Shown here: one piece after another, positions 54,515-64,000 of the stretch
How the letters are laid out: each line of letters begins with the position of its first letter
Numbering within the stretch: the first letter of the stretch is position 1
Source: Bacteroidota bacterium
GTDB taxonomy: Bacteria > Bacteroidota > Bacteroidia > Flavobacteriales_E > Vicingaceae
DNA length: 64,000 nt
Assembly (NCBI GenBank): GCA_013112545.1
Contig: JABFGJ010000001.1
Coordinates: forward strand, 62,001 to 126,000
Direction: 5' to 3'
The notes under the pieces: model-generated
The model's database searches: none
Told to the model about the DNA's origin: nothing
What the model saw: only the letters and a program-made list of their open reading frames with translations
Position numbers and translations under genes: made by a program

Positions 54515-55390
54515 TTAATATAAATCTCCACTTTGCATTCTTAAAAATTTTCGAACTGCAAGGGATGTTGATATCCACGAAATTAAGATTCCCAATACAA
54601 TTACTGAAGAAAATAGAATTAGATAAACGTTAATATTTTGTAATTCCATTAATTCGGGAATATTTTTACTTACCCAATACAGCACTCCTACTAGTAATAG
54701 TATGGCAATTAATCCGCTGATTATTCCATTTAATACTCCACGTCCAACAAATGGCCTTCTGATAAAACCACTTGTTGCACCAACCAACTGCATGGTTTTT
54801 ATTAAAAACCGTTTAGAATAAATAGCCAAACGTATCGTATTGTTGATAAGCGCTATGACTACTATTAATAGCAATACACTAAACCCCAGCAAGACCAAAC
54901 CAATTTTTTGAATGTTGTCATTTACTTCTGAAATCAAATCTGGTTGATATGAAACCTCTTTTACTTTTTTGAACTTTTTAAGTTCTGCAGAAATTTGATT
55001 CATGCTTTCTGTTTCAGCAAAATCGGCATTCAAATACACATCAATACTGCCTGCAAGAGGGTTATAACCTAAAAACTCTACAAAATCTTCACCCAAATCT
55101 TCTTTCAACATGGTTGCAGCTGCTTCTTTATCGATGTATTCTATTCGATTGGTGTATGGCTTTGCTAGTAATTTTTCTTGTAAAGATTTTAATTCTGCTG
55201 GGCTAATTTCATCTTGCAAGTAAATTGAAAAACCAATGTTTTGTTTTACATGATCAGATATTTGTTTGGCATTAAGTACAATTAAGCCCAACAAGCCTAA
55301 CATAAACAGAACTAAAGAAATACTAATGATGGTAGAGACATAATTTGTCTTTACTCTCATGCTTGATTTTGCTTTTTCTACTTTTGTCAT
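54515..55390 (-). CDS. ftsX: Cell division protein FtsX (permease-like)
   Basis: The 291-residue membrane half of the FtsEX complex, which couples to peptidoglycan hydrolases at division. It has a first membrane helix (about 18-38), a periplasmic domain with the family pattern NIGFSIYLQDEISPAELKSL ... IEYIDKEAAATML, and three C-terminal helices with VVIALINNTIRLAIYSKRFL, KTMQLVGATSGFIRRPFVG and a final SLAVRKFLRM. ftsE is not adjacent, which is normal in this phylum. DUF3098 and truB follow; gldC lies 62 bp upstream on the same strand. Confidence 0.93.
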   Translation of the reverse strand: MTKVEKAKSSMRVKTNYVSTIISISLVLFMLGLLGLIVLNAKQISDHVKQNIGFSIYLQDEISPAELKSLQEKLLAKPYTNRIEYIDKEAAATMLKEDLGEDFVEFLGYNPLAGSIDVYLNADFAETESMNQISAELKKFKKVKEVSYQPDLISEVNDNIQKIGLVLLGFSVLLLIVVIALINNTIRLAIYSKRFLIKTMQLVGATSGFIRRPFVGRGVLNGIISGLIAILLLVGVLYWVSKNIPELMELQNINVYLILFSSVIVLGILISWISTSLAVRKFLRMQSGDLY

Positions 55391-55452
55391 TTGAGCTATA
55401 ATCTATCGTGGCTAAATTAATTTAACGAACTTGTATTCACAAGCCCTAAATA

Positions 55453-55785
55453 TCATTTTAAAACACCCATTTTAATTGCTATACTTTTGCCAAATTCTCT
55501 GATTTCATTGGCTATACCTTGTTCCCCTGTTGACCTTTCAAACGAATCGGCCATGGTGATAATGTTTTGGCAAGTGAATTTTTTCATCTCATCCACCATC
55601 ATTTCTTTAGTCCACAAGTCAATTCTCAAGGTATTGTTTTCATCTTGATCCCACAAAGCTAACATTATTGCTTTGCTTAAGTTTTCACCGTCTTTTTCAG
55701 AACCTTCTGCGCTCCAATCTATCTTAATTGGCACTGCATTTTCATCTAATTCTATATTAAATTTTATTTCAGATTTTTTATTCAT
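55453..55785 (-). CDS. gldC: Gliding motility protein GldC
   Basis: A 110-residue soluble protein found only in Bacteroidetes and required for full gliding in Flavobacterium johnsoniae. The sequence has the GldC core: DENAVPIKIDWSAEGSE, AIMLALWDQDENNTLRIDLW and TKEMMVDEMKKF with ITMADSFERSTGE. There is no signal peptide. The start overlaps the gldB stop by 1 bp, so the two are coupled as in other Flavobacteriales. Its biochemical role is still unknown. Confidence 0.93.
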   Translation of the reverse strand: MNKKSEIKFNIELDENAVPIKIDWSAEGSEKDGENLSKAIMLALWDQDENNTLRIDLWTKEMMVDEMKKFTCQNIITMADSFERSTGEQGIANEIREFGKSIAIKMGVLK

Positions 55786-56807
55786 TACCTACTCGGTTTA
55801 TATTTTGATTTCAATAAAATTTGATTTGCATCCTTTTCATTCATTAATTCGGCTAAGCTAACCGAAGAGTTACTATTCATATAAGATGCAACTATTCGAT
55901 AACCTATCCACTTCCCAACTCTTGCACTTGAGCCTTCAGGAAAACCAGGAATAAATGGTGCATCATCTAAGTATTTCCTAATTTTTTCGCTTTCTCCAGT
56001 GTAAAGTAAATCCATATCAACTAGATGAAACCACACTTCTGACTCGAAATCTTCGCACCAAGTTAATTCTTCTATATTATAATTAAACAATACATGTTCT
56101 TCTGTCTTCGGCAAAAATGCTTTTTGCAAATAGGCTATCTTCCCATAAAAAATCATTTGTTCCAACAAGTTCTTCCCTCCACCTTCATCAAACTCTGAGA
56201 TTAAATATGCCTTAACTGCATCGCTGACCATAAATTTTCTATCAAAGTTTTTGAATTTATATTTTGGAATGTTCGTTGAAGGATAATACTTAAAATCGCC
56301 TCCCAAATACATTTCTAAACTAATGGCAAGCAAGCTATCGTCAACAACTATATTGTATCCAAACAATGATATAATGGTATATAGTGCTGGTAGCTTACTC
56401 TCAGGAAAATAGCTTTTATATAATTTTAATGCTTCTTTAATTTCTAGCTCTTCGCTTGTTAAAGAGCCTAAAGGATATGCTTTTTCCACTTCATGAAACA
56501 AATCCAGAATGTCTTTATTGTTGACAAATTGATCAAATTCAAATGTTGCAGTTGGTGAATTAACTTGAGGTAATTTTAAAATTGCTTGGGTATATAGCTC
56601 AAACAATTGAGGGTACTTATTATTTAATTGTTTTAAAGTTGTTTCATTAATTCCAGATTCATTCAGTTTAAACAAATCAACTTCGAAGCGTTGAATTTTA
56701 GAATCGTAAGAAATAGAAGTAACATCTCTTTTCCAACGATTTGATTCACAGGAATTAAAAGCAACAGCAAGTAAAAATAAAAGAAAGATACTAATAGCTT
56801 GTTTCAT
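55785..56807 (-). CDS. gldB: Gliding motility lipoprotein GldB
   Basis: A 340-residue lipoprotein (lipobox FNSC, Cys 20) of the GldB family, required for gliding in Flavobacterium johnsoniae. Conserved parts include SYDSKIQRFEVDLFKLNESG, FHEVEKAYPLGSLTSEELEI and VWFHLVDMDLLYTGESEKIR followed by GKWIGYRIVASYM. Relatives have a predicted metalloprotease-like fold, though I see no clean HExxH in this copy. The neighbours gldC (overlapping stop) and nadE match the arrangement in Flavobacterium. Confidence 0.93.
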   Translation of the reverse strand: MKQAISIFLLFLLAVAFNSCESNRWKRDVTSISYDSKIQRFEVDLFKLNESGINETTLKQLNNKYPQLFELYTQAILKLPQVNSPTATFEFDQFVNNKDILDLFHEVEKAYPLGSLTSEELEIKEALKLYKSYFPESKLPALYTIISLFGYNIVVDDSLLAISLEMYLGGDFKYYPSTNIPKYKFKNFDRKFMVSDAVKAYLISEFDEGGGKNLLEQMIFYGKIAYLQKAFLPKTEEHVLFNYNIEELTWCEDFESEVWFHLVDMDLLYTGESEKIRKYLDDAPFIPGFPEGSSARVGKWIGYRIVASYMNSNSSVSLAELMNEKDANQILLKSKYKPSR

Positions 56808-56831
56808 ATTTATAAAAACAACTTAGTTTTG
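56798..56831 (+). promoter_or_regulatory. Promoter of the barrel gene upstream of nadE
   Basis: CTTG (56798-56801), 22 bp spacer, and TAGTTTTG (56824-56831), a perfect -7 box. Transcription would start near 56837, giving a leader of about 19 bases to the ATG at 56856. The upstream element lies inside the start of the divergent gldB gene. Confidence 0.5.
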
Positions 56832-56855
56832 CATTTACAAAAAGACAACAAAACT

Positions 56856-57602
56856 ATGAAAAAGATAGCAGCATTATTAAGCTTCATTTTTGTGATTTCT
56901 ATCACAGCTAAAGCGCAAACAGACTTCCAGTTGGGTCTTAATTTTTCTCCTAACATTAGCTGGTTTAAAGCTAAAACTGATAATGTTACCAATGAAAAAA
57001 CAAGCCTTGGTTTTAACTTTGGAATAATTGGTGATTTTAATATTGCAGATAATTATGCTTTCTCAACTGGTCTTAATATCGTAACCATTGGCGGAGAAAT
57101 CTCTTATCCTTTTGTTCAAGAAGTTGACCAAATTGGAAGTCTAAGTGGACGAAAGACCGCTGACATTACCTTAAAGTATGTTGAAATACCTTTAACTTTA
57201 AAGCTAAAAACTAACGAAATCGGATACTTAACCTATTATGGGCAATTTGGTTTTGGATTAGGAGTAAATTATGATGCAAAAGCAGATGTTAGTTTTGCAT
57301 ACCCATCAACAACAGGAGGAAGTGTTTCTGCTAAAGATGTAGATTACAAAGACGATATTAATCTTTTAAGAGCTAGTTTAATTGTTGGGCTTGGAGCCGA
57401 GTATAACTTATCTGGAAATACCTCTTTCATTATGGGCATTACATTTAACAATGGATTTACCAATGTTTTAAGCGAAGATGGCTATGCCGATGACAACAAT
57501 GACGGTTTAGGCGATGTTGATGCTTCTGGAAAAGGGTCAAGAAATAAAGATTTTAAAGCAATCAATAATTATATTTTATTGAATTTGGGTATTATTTTCT
57601 AA
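56856..57602 (+). CDS. Outer-membrane beta-barrel protein (PorT-like), 248 aa
   Basis: Signal peptide MKKIAALLSFIFVISITAKA, then a barrel with the opening TDFQLGLNFSPNISWFKAKT and the conserved block LKYVEIPLTLKLKTNEIGYL. It ends in YILLNLGIIF. This is the OMP_b-brl_2/PorT-like class, longer than the copy at 34.5 kb because of an Asp/Gly-rich loop (DGYADDNNDGLGDVDASG) near 215-235 that resembles calcium-binding thrombospondin type 3 motifs. Divergent from gldB and 13 bp upstream of nadE, so it is probably expressed with nadE. The ATG at 56856 is preferred over an upstream frame extension without a signal peptide. Confidence 0.84.
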   Translation: MKKIAALLSFIFVISITAKAQTDFQLGLNFSPNISWFKAKTDNVTNEKTSLGFNFGIIGDFNIADNYAFSTGLNIVTIGGEISYPFVQEVDQIGSLSGRKTADITLKYVEIPLTLKLKTNEIGYLTYYGQFGFGLGVNYDAKADVSFAYPSTTGGSVSAKDVDYKDDINLLRASLIVGLGAEYNLSGNTSFIMGITFNNGFTNVLSEDGYADDNNDGLGDVDASGKGSRNKDFKAINNYILLNLGIIF

Positions 57603-57615
57603 TCCCACCTTATTG

Positions 57616-59244
57616 ATGAAAATAGCTTTAGCGCAATTGAATTACCACATTGGCAATTTTGAAGCCAATGAAAAGAAAATAATTGAAGCCATTCAAGAAG
57701 CTAAAAATCAAAAGGCTGAACTTGTCGTTTTTTCAGAGTTAGCCATTTGTGGCTATCCTCCAAGAGATTTTCTAGAATTTGACGATTTTATTCTTCAGTG
57801 TGAAAAAGCTATTGCTAGAATTGCATCTACTTGCAAAGGAATACATGCCATCATTGGTTCACCAATCAAAACTAATAGTCTTAAAGGGAAAAAGCTTTAC
57901 AATGCTGCTTTACTTTTAAACGAGGGCAAAATTTTAAGTACCTATCATAAATCTCTTCTGCCGACCTACGATATTTTTGATGAAAATCGTTATTTCGAAA
58001 AAGGGGAACATGCAACTTGCATCGTGGTAAATGGTGTTAAAATCGCATTGACCATCTGTGAAGATTTATGGAATATTGACGGCAGTTTTCTTTATCAGAA
58101 TTCTCCTATGGATTCTCTTATTAAAGAAAATCCTGAGCTAATGATCAATATCGCTGCTTCTCCATTTTCTTATAATCAACAAGAACATCGAAGAAAAGTA
58201 TTTAATCATAACATCAATCAATTTCAATTACCTCTATTATACGTAAACCACATAGGTGCACAAACTGAGTTAATCTTTGATGGAAATTCATGTGCAATTA
58301 ATAACAAGGGAGAATATCACAAGCAATTAAAGGCATTTGAAGAAGAATTGAGTTATGTAGAAACGAATGATATATTTAAGTCTGAACCATATATTTCAAG
58401 AACAAAGTTTCAAAAAATTGAATCAGCCTTAGTTTTAGGAATTCAAGATTATTTTAAAAAGTTAAATTTCACAAAGGCAACCTTAGGCCTTTCAGGTGGA
58501 ATTGACTCTGCCTTAACTTTAGTTTTAGCAGTAAAAGCATTGGGGGCAAAAAACATTACACCTATTTTAATGCCTTCTCAATTTTCTTCAGATCATTCGA
58601 TTGATGACTCTATTGAACTGTGCAAATCCCTTGGATGCAATTATTTCTCTATCAATATAGAAACCATATACAATGAGTTTCAAAAACAGTTAAATCCTTT
58701 GTTTGCAGGAACATCATTTGACATTACGGAAGAAAACATACAATCAAGAATTCGTGGGACTTTATTGATGGCATACACGAATAAATTTAATGCAATCCTT
58801 TTAAACACATCAAATAAAAGTGAATTAGCTGTTGGCTATGGCACTTTATATGGAGATATGAGTGGAGGGATTTCAGTATTAGGCGACTTATACAAAACGG
58901 AAGTATTTGAACTTAGCAAACACATCAATAAAAAAAGTGAAGTAATTCCCTGGAACATCATCACTAAACCGCCATCAGCCGAACTAAGACCCAATCAGAA
59001 AGATTCAGATTCATTGCCAGAATATGAAGATTTAGATCGAATATTGAAATTATACATCGAAGGTAGTCTCAGCCCATCAAACATTATAGAACAAGGAAAT
59101 AACGCAGAACTTGTTCAAAAAACCATTAAGATGGTTAACATCAATGAATATAAAAGGCATCAAGCGCCTCCAATTCTAAGAATCTCAGATAAGGCTTTTG
59201 GTATGGGTAGAAAAATGCCCATTGTTGGCAAATATCTTTCTTAG
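57616..59244 (+). CDS. nadE: Glutamine-dependent NAD+ synthetase NadE
   Basis: Amidates nicotinate adenine dinucleotide to NAD+. The 542-residue protein has a nitrilase-type glutaminase domain at its N-terminus (catalytic E41, K112, C148 in TICEDLW) and a synthetase domain with the ATP-binding [12 protein letters not shown]. Further landmarks are [20 protein letters not shown] and RLDR-like C-terminal helices. The ATG at 57616 is preferred; an in-frame TTG is 3 bp before. Its stop overlaps the convergent korB stop by 4 bp. The neighbourhood with gldB-gldC is typical of Flavobacteriales. Confidence 0.95.
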   Translation: MKIALAQLNYHIGNFEANEKKIIEAIQEAKNQKAELVVFSELAICGYPPRDFLEFDDFILQCEKAIARIASTCKGIHAIIGSPIKTNSLKGKKLYNAALLLNEGKILSTYHKSLLPTYDIFDENRYFEKGEHATCIVVNGVKIALTICEDLWNIDGSFLYQNSPMDSLIKENPELMINIAASPFSYNQQEHRRKVFNHNINQFQLPLLYVNHIGAQTELIFDGNSCAINNKGEYHKQLKAFEEELSYVETNDIFKSEPYISRTKFQKIESALVLGIQDYFKKLNFTKATLGLSGGIDSALTLVLAVKALGAKNITPILMPSQFSSDHSIDDSIELCKSLGCNYFSINIETIYNEFQKQLNPLFAGTSFDITEENIQSRIRGTLLMAYTNKFNAILLNTSNKSELAVGYGTLYGDMSGGISVLGDLYKTEVFELSKHINKKSEVIPWNIITKPPSAELRPNQKDSDSLPEYEDLDRILKLYIEGSLSPSNIIEQGNNAELVQKTIKMVNINEYKRHQAPPILRISDKAFGMGRKMPIVGKYLS

Positions 59245-60275
59245 CCTACTTTCCACACATTATTGCCGCTTAACAATTTAGCTAAATCCCCTTTTCCTTT
59301 TATTTCAATTGCGCGTTCTATTTGTTGGCTAATTGCATCTTCATATCTAAATCGATCTTCTTGATAAAAAACACCAAAAGGTCTTGGTAGATGGCCTTCT
59401 ACAGTTGGGTCGTCAAAAAATGAGGTTAATAACTGAGCTTTAAATCGATCTTTTTCATCATGAATCCACAGTTCATTTTTACTAACAGAAGAAAGTTCCA
59501 CAACTCGAGGAGTCGAACCATCTAGTTTAATTCCAAATTCCGATTCTGCGCCAAACACTAATGGCTGACCAGATTCCATCATCAAAGTCTCTATCGGCTT
59601 TGATCCCTTATCGGTAAAAACCTCAAATGCTCCGTCATTAAATACATTACAGTTTTGGTAGATTTCAATTATCGAAGTACCAACATGCTTACTACCTTGC
59701 AATAAAACCTCTCGCTGATGCTTAGGGTCTCTGTCTAATGTTCTTGCGATAAAAGTTGCAGAAGCTCCTAAACACAATGCCATTGGGTTAAATGGATGAT
59801 CGACTGAACCCATAGGCGTTGACTTGGTGACTTTCCCAGCTTTAGAAGTTGGCGAATATTGTCCCTTTGTTAAACCATATATTTCATTATTAAATAATAA
59901 AACATTCAAATCAAAATTCCGACGTATCATATGAATCAAGTGATTGCCACCAATTGATAGAGAGTCTCCATCGCCAGTAACGATCCATACGCTTAAATCA
60001 GGCCTTGAAATTTTCAATCCCGAAGCTATGGCTGTTGCACGACCGTGAATGCTATGCATGCCGTATGTGTTCATATAATAAGGGAACCTAGACGAACATC
60101 CAATCCCCGATATAAATACGATATCTTCTTTTTTTCTTCCAAGTTCAGGCATTATAGACTGCACTTGCTTTAATATAGAATAATCACCACAACCCGGACA
60201 CCACTTCACATCTTGATCTGTGGCAAAATCTTTAGGGCTTAGTTTAATTTGCTCTAAAACTTCTAGTTCGCTCAT
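59241..60275 (-). CDS. korB: 2-oxoacid:ferredoxin oxidoreductase beta subunit KorB
   Basis: The thiamine-diphosphate subunit of the enzyme that oxidises 2-oxoglutarate (or pyruvate) to the CoA ester with ferredoxin. The 344 residues include the cluster cysteines C26, C29 (WCPGCGDYS), C60 (SGIGCSSR) and probably C209, and the cofactor-binding [12 protein letters not shown] (101-112) with [19 protein letters not shown]. Full family length. It overlaps korA by 4 bp (ATGA), so the subunits are made together. The delta ferredoxin subunit found in four-subunit forms is not encoded here; such two-subunit enzymes use a separate ferredoxin. Confidence 0.95.
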   Translation of the reverse strand: MSELEVLEQIKLSPKDFATDQDVKWCPGCGDYSILKQVQSIMPELGRKKEDIVFISGIGCSSRFPYYMNTYGMHSIHGRATAIASGLKISRPDLSVWIVTGDGDSLSIGGNHLIHMIRRNFDLNVLLFNNEIYGLTKGQYSPTSKAGKVTKSTPMGSVDHPFNPMALCLGASATFIARTLDRDPKHQREVLLQGSKHVGTSIIEIYQNCNVFNDGAFEVFTDKGSKPIETLMMESGQPLVFGAESEFGIKLDGSTPRVVELSSVSKNELWIHDEKDRFKAQLLTSFFDDPTVEGHLPRPFGVFYQEDRFRYEDAISQQIERAIEIKGKGDLAKLLSGNNVWKVG

Positions 60276-62110
60276 ACTTTTATTATTGAATCCTCAATTG
60301 CATCAATTATTTCTTGAGTTGAAAACGGAATACCTTTTATTTTATTTATTCCTTTTGCATCAACTAAATATTTGTCTCTAAGGATTTTTACTAATTGTCC
60401 ATTATTCATTTCTGGTACAATTACATGGTCAAATTTTTGAATTAATTCTCCTAAATTTTTAGGAAGTGGGTTTAAATATCTCAGGTGTATATGCCCCACT
60501 TTTACACCTTCCTCAACTGCCTTTTTTACAGCTGTTTTAATAACTCCAAACGTTGAACCCCAACCAATGACTAAAACCTCACCTTCAGGCAAGCCATTAT
60601 TTATCTCTTGCAAGGGAATGCTATTCACTACAGCATCTACTTTGGCCTGTCTAATTTTCACCATCTTTTCATGGTTTTCAGGATCATAAGAAACATCTCC
60701 AGTTTCATCTTGTTTTTCTAAGCCTCCAATCCGATGTTCTAAACCTTCTACTCCTGGTATAGCCCATCTTCTCACAAAATTTTGGTCTCTTCTATAAGGT
60801 AAGAATGGCTTTTCTACTTCTCCATTTATGAAAGGCGCTTTAATTTCTTTTAAGCTATCTGGGTTTGGAAATTTCCATGGTTCTGAACCATTAGCAATGT
60901 ATCCATCTGATAAAAAGAAAACAGGTGTCATGTGTTCAATGGCTATTCTTACAGCTTCATATACCGTTTCAAAACAATCTGAAGGAGAAGACGCCGCAAT
61001 AACTGGCATAGGGGCTTCACCATTTCGACCATAAATTGCTTGTAGTAAATCTGATTGTTCTGTTTTTGTTGGTAAACCAGTAGAAGGGCCACCACGTTGA
61101 ACATTGCAAATTACCATAGGTAATTCTAACATTACACCTAAGCCAATTGCTTCACCTTTGAGTGCAATACCTGGCCCGGACGAAGCTGTAACTCCGAGCT
61201 TACCGCCAAAGGCAGCACCTATAACCGAACAGATGGCAGCAATTTCATCTTCAGCCTGAAATGTTTTAACCCCAAAGTTCTTGTGTTTTGCCAATTCATG
61301 TAAAATATCGGATGCTGGAGTTATTGGGTAAGTGCCATAAAACAAATCTAACCCTGCTTTTTGAGAAGCAGCAACTAAACCAATAGCAGTAGCCTGATTA
61401 CCCATGATGCTTCTATATTCACCTTTCGGTAGTTCAGCGGCTTTAACATTATACCTTGAAGTAAAAATCTCACTTGTGTCTGCATAATTATAACCAGCAT
61501 TTAACACTTTAAGGTTCGCATCAATCAGTTCTGGTTTTTTAGCAAATTTTTCTTTGATAAATTTTTCTGTATTCTCCAGCTTTCGACTATACATATAATA
61601 AAGGAAACCCAAAACAAACATATTTCGCGAACGGTCAATTTCTTTTTTGCCCATTCCAGAATCAACCAAAGCAGCTTTTGTTAATTTACTTACATCAATT
61701 TGTATGGTTCTATAATCATCCAAGCTTTTATCTTCAAGCGGATTATTTTCATACTTAGCAAGTTTGATGTCTTTGGCGTTAAATCCATCCGTGTTTAAGA
61801 TTATGGTGCCATTTTTACGCAATCTGGGTAAATTCACTTTTAATGCAGCAGCATTCATGGCTACCAAAACGTCGCAGATATCACCTGGCGTATATACCTC
61901 ATTACTTCCAAACTTTAATTGAAACCCTGAAACTCCAGCAACAGTTCCTTGAGGAGCTCTAATTTCTGCAGGATAGTCTGGAAATGTGCTTATGTCATTT
62001 CCAAACAGTGCATTGGTTGTGGTAAACTGTGTTCCTGTCAATTGAATTCCATCTCCTGAATCTCCCGCAAACACTATAGTTACCTCATTTTTTTCTTCTA
62101 CAATTTTCAT
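60272..62110 (-). CDS. korA: 2-oxoacid:ferredoxin oxidoreductase, fused gamma-alpha subunit KorA
   Basis: The 612-residue partner of KorB. Residues about 1-190 form the gamma domain ([31 protein letters not shown]). About 220-612 form the alpha domain with [59 protein letters not shown] and the C-terminal [12 protein letters not shown]. The fusion is the usual form in Bacteroidetes. Substrate preference (2-oxoglutarate versus pyruvate) cannot be read with certainty; the fused two-subunit layout favours 2-oxoglutarate and completes the TCA cycle with aconitase and fumarase nearby. Confidence 0.94.
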   Translation of the reverse strand: MKIVEEKNEVTIVFAGDSGDGIQLTGTQFTTTNALFGNDISTFPDYPAEIRAPQGTVAGVSGFQLKFGSNEVYTPGDICDVLVAMNAAALKVNLPRLRKNGTIILNTDGFNAKDIKLAKYENNPLEDKSLDDYRTIQIDVSKLTKAALVDSGMGKKEIDRSRNMFVLGFLYYMYSRKLENTEKFIKEKFAKKPELIDANLKVLNAGYNYADTSEIFTSRYNVKAAELPKGEYRSIMGNQATAIGLVAASQKAGLDLFYGTYPITPASDILHELAKHKNFGVKTFQAEDEIAAICSVIGAAFGGKLGVTASSGPGIALKGEAIGLGVMLELPMVICNVQRGGPSTGLPTKTEQSDLLQAIYGRNGEAPMPVIAASSPSDCFETVYEAVRIAIEHMTPVFFLSDGYIANGSEPWKFPNPDSLKEIKAPFINGEVEKPFLPYRRDQNFVRRWAIPGVEGLEHRIGGLEKQDETGDVSYDPENHEKMVKIRQAKVDAVVNSIPLQEINNGLPEGEVLVIGWGSTFGVIKTAVKKAVEEGVKVGHIHLRYLNPLPKNLGELIQKFDHVIVPEMNNGQLVKILRDKYLVDAKGINKIKGIPFSTQEIIDAIEDSIIKV

Positions 62111-62180
62111 TATTCTTATCCGAAATTTTCAGTGGGTAAAGTTAATTAGTTATTCTCTAAACAAAGCACATTAAGAAGAG

Positions 62181-62211
62181 TTGTATTTTCACAAAAAAAA
62201 ATCTATTTTTA
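62181..62211 (+). promoter_or_regulatory. Promoter of the FadL-type porin gene
   Basis: TTG (62181-62183), 20 bp spacer and TATTTTTA (62204-62211), which matches the -7 box except for the last base. Transcription would begin about 62217, roughly 20 bases before the ATG at 62237. Confidence 0.4.
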
Positions 62212-62236
62212 GCAGCTATTAAATTCAACTTTTATT

Positions 62237-63490
62237 ATGAAAAAAATCATACTCCCTCTATTAGGATTACTCCCGCTCTTGACTTTTGCAGGTGGTTTTC
62301 AGGTTAACCTACAAGGCAACCAACAAACGGGCATGGGACACCTAGGAACAAGTTTCTATTTAGGAGCTTCTAGTGCCTATTTTAATCCAGCTATGTTAGG
62401 GCATGGCGAAAGTAAAATCAGTGTAGAAGCAGGTGCAAATGGTATTACTTCTTATGTAATATACCAGAACCAAGAAACTGGGGCTACTGCTGAAACAGAC
62501 AACCCTATGGGGACACCTTTTCATTTATATGGCTCTTACCGCATCAATGATCAAATAACGGCTGGTTTGGCTGTTTACACTCCATTTGGGAGTTCAGTTG
62601 TTTGGGGAGATGATTGGGATGGAAAATATTTAATTCAAGACATTTCCTTAAGTGCTATCTTTATTCAACCTACTTTTTCTATAAAAGCAAGTGATAAAAT
62701 TTCTGTTGGTTTAGGTTTAGTTTATGCGACAGGAGCATTCGAATTAAATCGTGCAATCGCATTTCAAAGTTCTCAAAGTGCTTATGGACAAACAAACTTG
62801 AAAGGGAATGCTAGTGGTTTTGGCTATAATTTTGGATTTCATTACAAACCAACTGAAAAATTAAATGTTGGTGTTACTTATCGTTCTGGTATAAAAATGG
62901 CTCTTAACGGTGGAGATGCAACTTTTACGGCACCTAAGTCAACAGCAACTAATTTGCCACCAACAAATAAATTTGACGCTGAGTTACCTTTACCAGGAAC
63001 CACAACAATTGGTTTAAGTTATGATGTATCCGAAAAATTAACTGTTGCTATTGAATACAGTAGAGTTGCATGGGATGTTTACCAATCACTTGATTTTGAT
63101 TTTGAAACAAATACCTCAGCTTTAAAAGACTCTAAAAATGCTAGAAAATATGAAGCATCTTCTATTTTCAGAGTTGGAGCTCAATACAAAGTGAATGAAA
63201 AAATAATTGCAAGAGCTGGTGCATATTACGATCAGTCTCCTGTGCAAGATGAATACTTCAATCCTGAGACACCAAACACAGACAACATTGGTTTGACTTG
63301 TGGTATTTCTTACGAAATTTCTGAGAAGCTATCAGTTGATGGTTCATTTTTATACATTGACGGACAAGAGAGAGAATCTTACTACACAGATCCAAATAAT
63401 AAAAGTGCTTCAGCAGGTGGACAAAATTTTGGAGGAAAATATAAAGCAAGAAGCTTTATTCCAGGAATTGGATTACGCTATAATTTTTAA
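62237..63490 (+). CDS. OmpP1/FadL-family outer-membrane transporter
   Basis: A 417-residue outer-membrane channel for hydrophobic compounds such as fatty acids. The signal peptide KIILPLLGLLPLLTFA is followed by the family N-terminal hatch GGFQVNLQGNQQTGMGHLGT with FYLGASSAYFNPAML. The barrel contains TAGLAVYTPFGSSVVWGDDW, LNVGVTYRSGIKM and the final strand IPGIGLRYNF, which matches the Bacteroidetes OmpP1 type. The SGNH lipoprotein starts 20 bp downstream, and this pairing recurs in the phylum and suggests lipid or ester uptake (inference). Confidence 0.92.
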   Translation: MKKIILPLLGLLPLLTFAGGFQVNLQGNQQTGMGHLGTSFYLGASSAYFNPAMLGHGESKISVEAGANGITSYVIYQNQETGATAETDNPMGTPFHLYGSYRINDQITAGLAVYTPFGSSVVWGDDWDGKYLIQDISLSAIFIQPTFSIKASDKISVGLGLVYATGAFELNRAIAFQSSQSAYGQTNLKGNASGFGYNFGFHYKPTEKLNVGVTYRSGIKMALNGGDATFTAPKSTATNLPPTNKFDAELPLPGTTTIGLSYDVSEKLTVAIEYSRVAWDVYQSLDFDFETNTSALKDSKNARKYEASSIFRVGAQYKVNEKIIARAGAYYDQSPVQDEYFNPETPNTDNIGLTCGISYEISEKLSVDGSFLYIDGQERESYYTDPNNKSASAGGQNFGGKYKARSFIPGIGLRYNF

Positions 63491-63509
63491 GACTTAAAAA
63501 ATATTGAAC

Positions 63510-64000
63510 ATGAAAAATTTAAAAAATTTACTATATATCATTCCCTTAGGTCTTGCGGTTAGTTGTGCACCTGAGTTTGAAGATGAAATTACATTTACAA
63601 ATGGACAAGCCGACTTCACTACTTATGTAGCAGTTGGTAATTCATTAACAGCGGGTTTTCAAAGTTCTGCCCTTAGAAAGGTAAGACAAGAAAATAGTTT
63701 CCCTGCAATTTTAGCTGCACAATTTGCAGAAGTTGGTGGTGGCGCTTTTAAGCAACCCTTATTAGCTGATGGAGTTGGGATTGGCTCTTCTTTAAATGCA
63801 GAGTTAAAATTAGCCTATACAACGGATTGTAAAGGAAAAACAAGCATTGGCCCTGTTCCTTCCGCTGCTGCTGGACAAGCTGACCAATTTAGCCCAACTA
63901 CTTATATCGGAGCGAATGGACCTTATAATAATGTGGGTGTACCAGGTGCAAAAACATATCATTTAGTTGCATCAGGATATGGTAATCCTGCCAATATTGC
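63510..64000 (+). CDS. SGNH/GDSL-type hydrolase lipoprotein, N-terminal part, cut by window edge
   Basis: The ATG at 63510 opens a frame that runs off the window after about 163 residues. It starts with a lipoprotein signal (MKNLKNLLYIIPLGLAVSC, lipid Cys about 19). It then has FTTYVAVGNSLTAGFQSSAL, where GNSLT takes the place of the GDSL block with its nucleophilic serine. Further residues (NVGVPGAKTYHLVASGYGNP) match block II of the family (Gly as oxyanion residue). The catalytic Asp/His block would be beyond the edge. Paired with the FadL-type porin 20 bp upstream. Confidence 0.8.
   Translation, partial: MKNLKNLLYIIPLGLAVSCAPEFEDEITFTNGQADFTTYVAVGNSLTAGFQSSALRKVRQENSFPAILAAQFAEVGGGAFKQPLLADGVGIGSSLNAELKLAYTTDCKGKTSIGPVPSAAAGQADQFSPTTYIGANGPYNNVGVPGAKTYHLVASGYGNPANI

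Overview
This 64 kb window is chromosomal DNA from a low-GC (roughly one third G+C) member of the Bacteroidetes, most likely a marine-type Flavobacteriales relative. Four things point there: SprA, the giant outer-membrane translocon protein of the type IX secretion system (T9SS), sits in the order maeB-ruvA-sprA-gcvH; gldB and gldC lie beside nadE; two secreted proteins end in T9SS type A sorting domains; and several genes are preceded by the Bacteroidetes -7 promoter motif TAnnTTTG. I see no rRNA, tRNA, CRISPR array, prophage or intact transposon. Most of the window is core genome.

Layout. 1-8.3 kb (minus strand): start of aconitase, a small secreted protein, dnaG-mscS-ClC channel, a polyprenyl diphosphate synthase with a MORN lipoprotein, and rlmN. 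8.4-9.2 kb: an array of 187-188 bp tandem repeats with fourteen short hairpins, between rlmN and ligA. 9.3-12.8 kb: ligA and a divergent AtoE-type fatty acid transporter. 12.8-13.6 kb: a decayed DUF4143-type ATPase. 13.6-17.8 kb (plus): a 58-residue lipoprotein, feoA-feoB-SprT-like protease, and mannose-1-phosphate guanylyltransferase. 17.9-29.7 kb (minus): maeB-ruvA-sprA-gcvH-vanZ, then a TonB-family protein. 29.7-36 kb: a sirtuin, a T9SS cargo protein, and a plus-strand run of TlpA thioredoxin, DUF6029 barrel, Omp28 lipoprotein, a small barrel and ubiX. 36-47 kb: ruvB-queG, envelope proteins, an orphan solute-binding protein, a second T9SS cargo, a SulP transporter, a YCF48-like lipoprotein and fumC. 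47-54 kb: arsC-like, prfB, recQ, an amidohydrolase, ispD, queA and truB. 54-64 kb: ftsX and the gliding genes gldC-gldB, a barrel, nadE, korA-korB, a FadL-type porin and a truncated SGNH lipoprotein.

How the genes connect. SprA, GldB and GldC belong to T9SS and gliding, and the two sorting-domain proteins are its likely cargo. Aconitase, fumarase, KorAB and malic enzyme cover central carbon metabolism. RuvA, RuvB, RecQ, LigA and DnaG handle DNA replication and repair. QueA, QueG, TruB and RlmN modify tRNA and rRNA.

Points worth a second look: the hairpin repeat array, which has plus-strand promoter-like and terminator-like signals at its ends; three consecutive envelope genes (TlpA, DUF6029, Omp28) each with a cysteine pair; a prfB gene that reads in one frame but keeps a vestige of the programmed frameshift site; TTG starts on dnaG, feoB, vanZ and sprA; and perfect -7 boxes lying almost on the start codon of four genes, which suggests very short or absent leaders.
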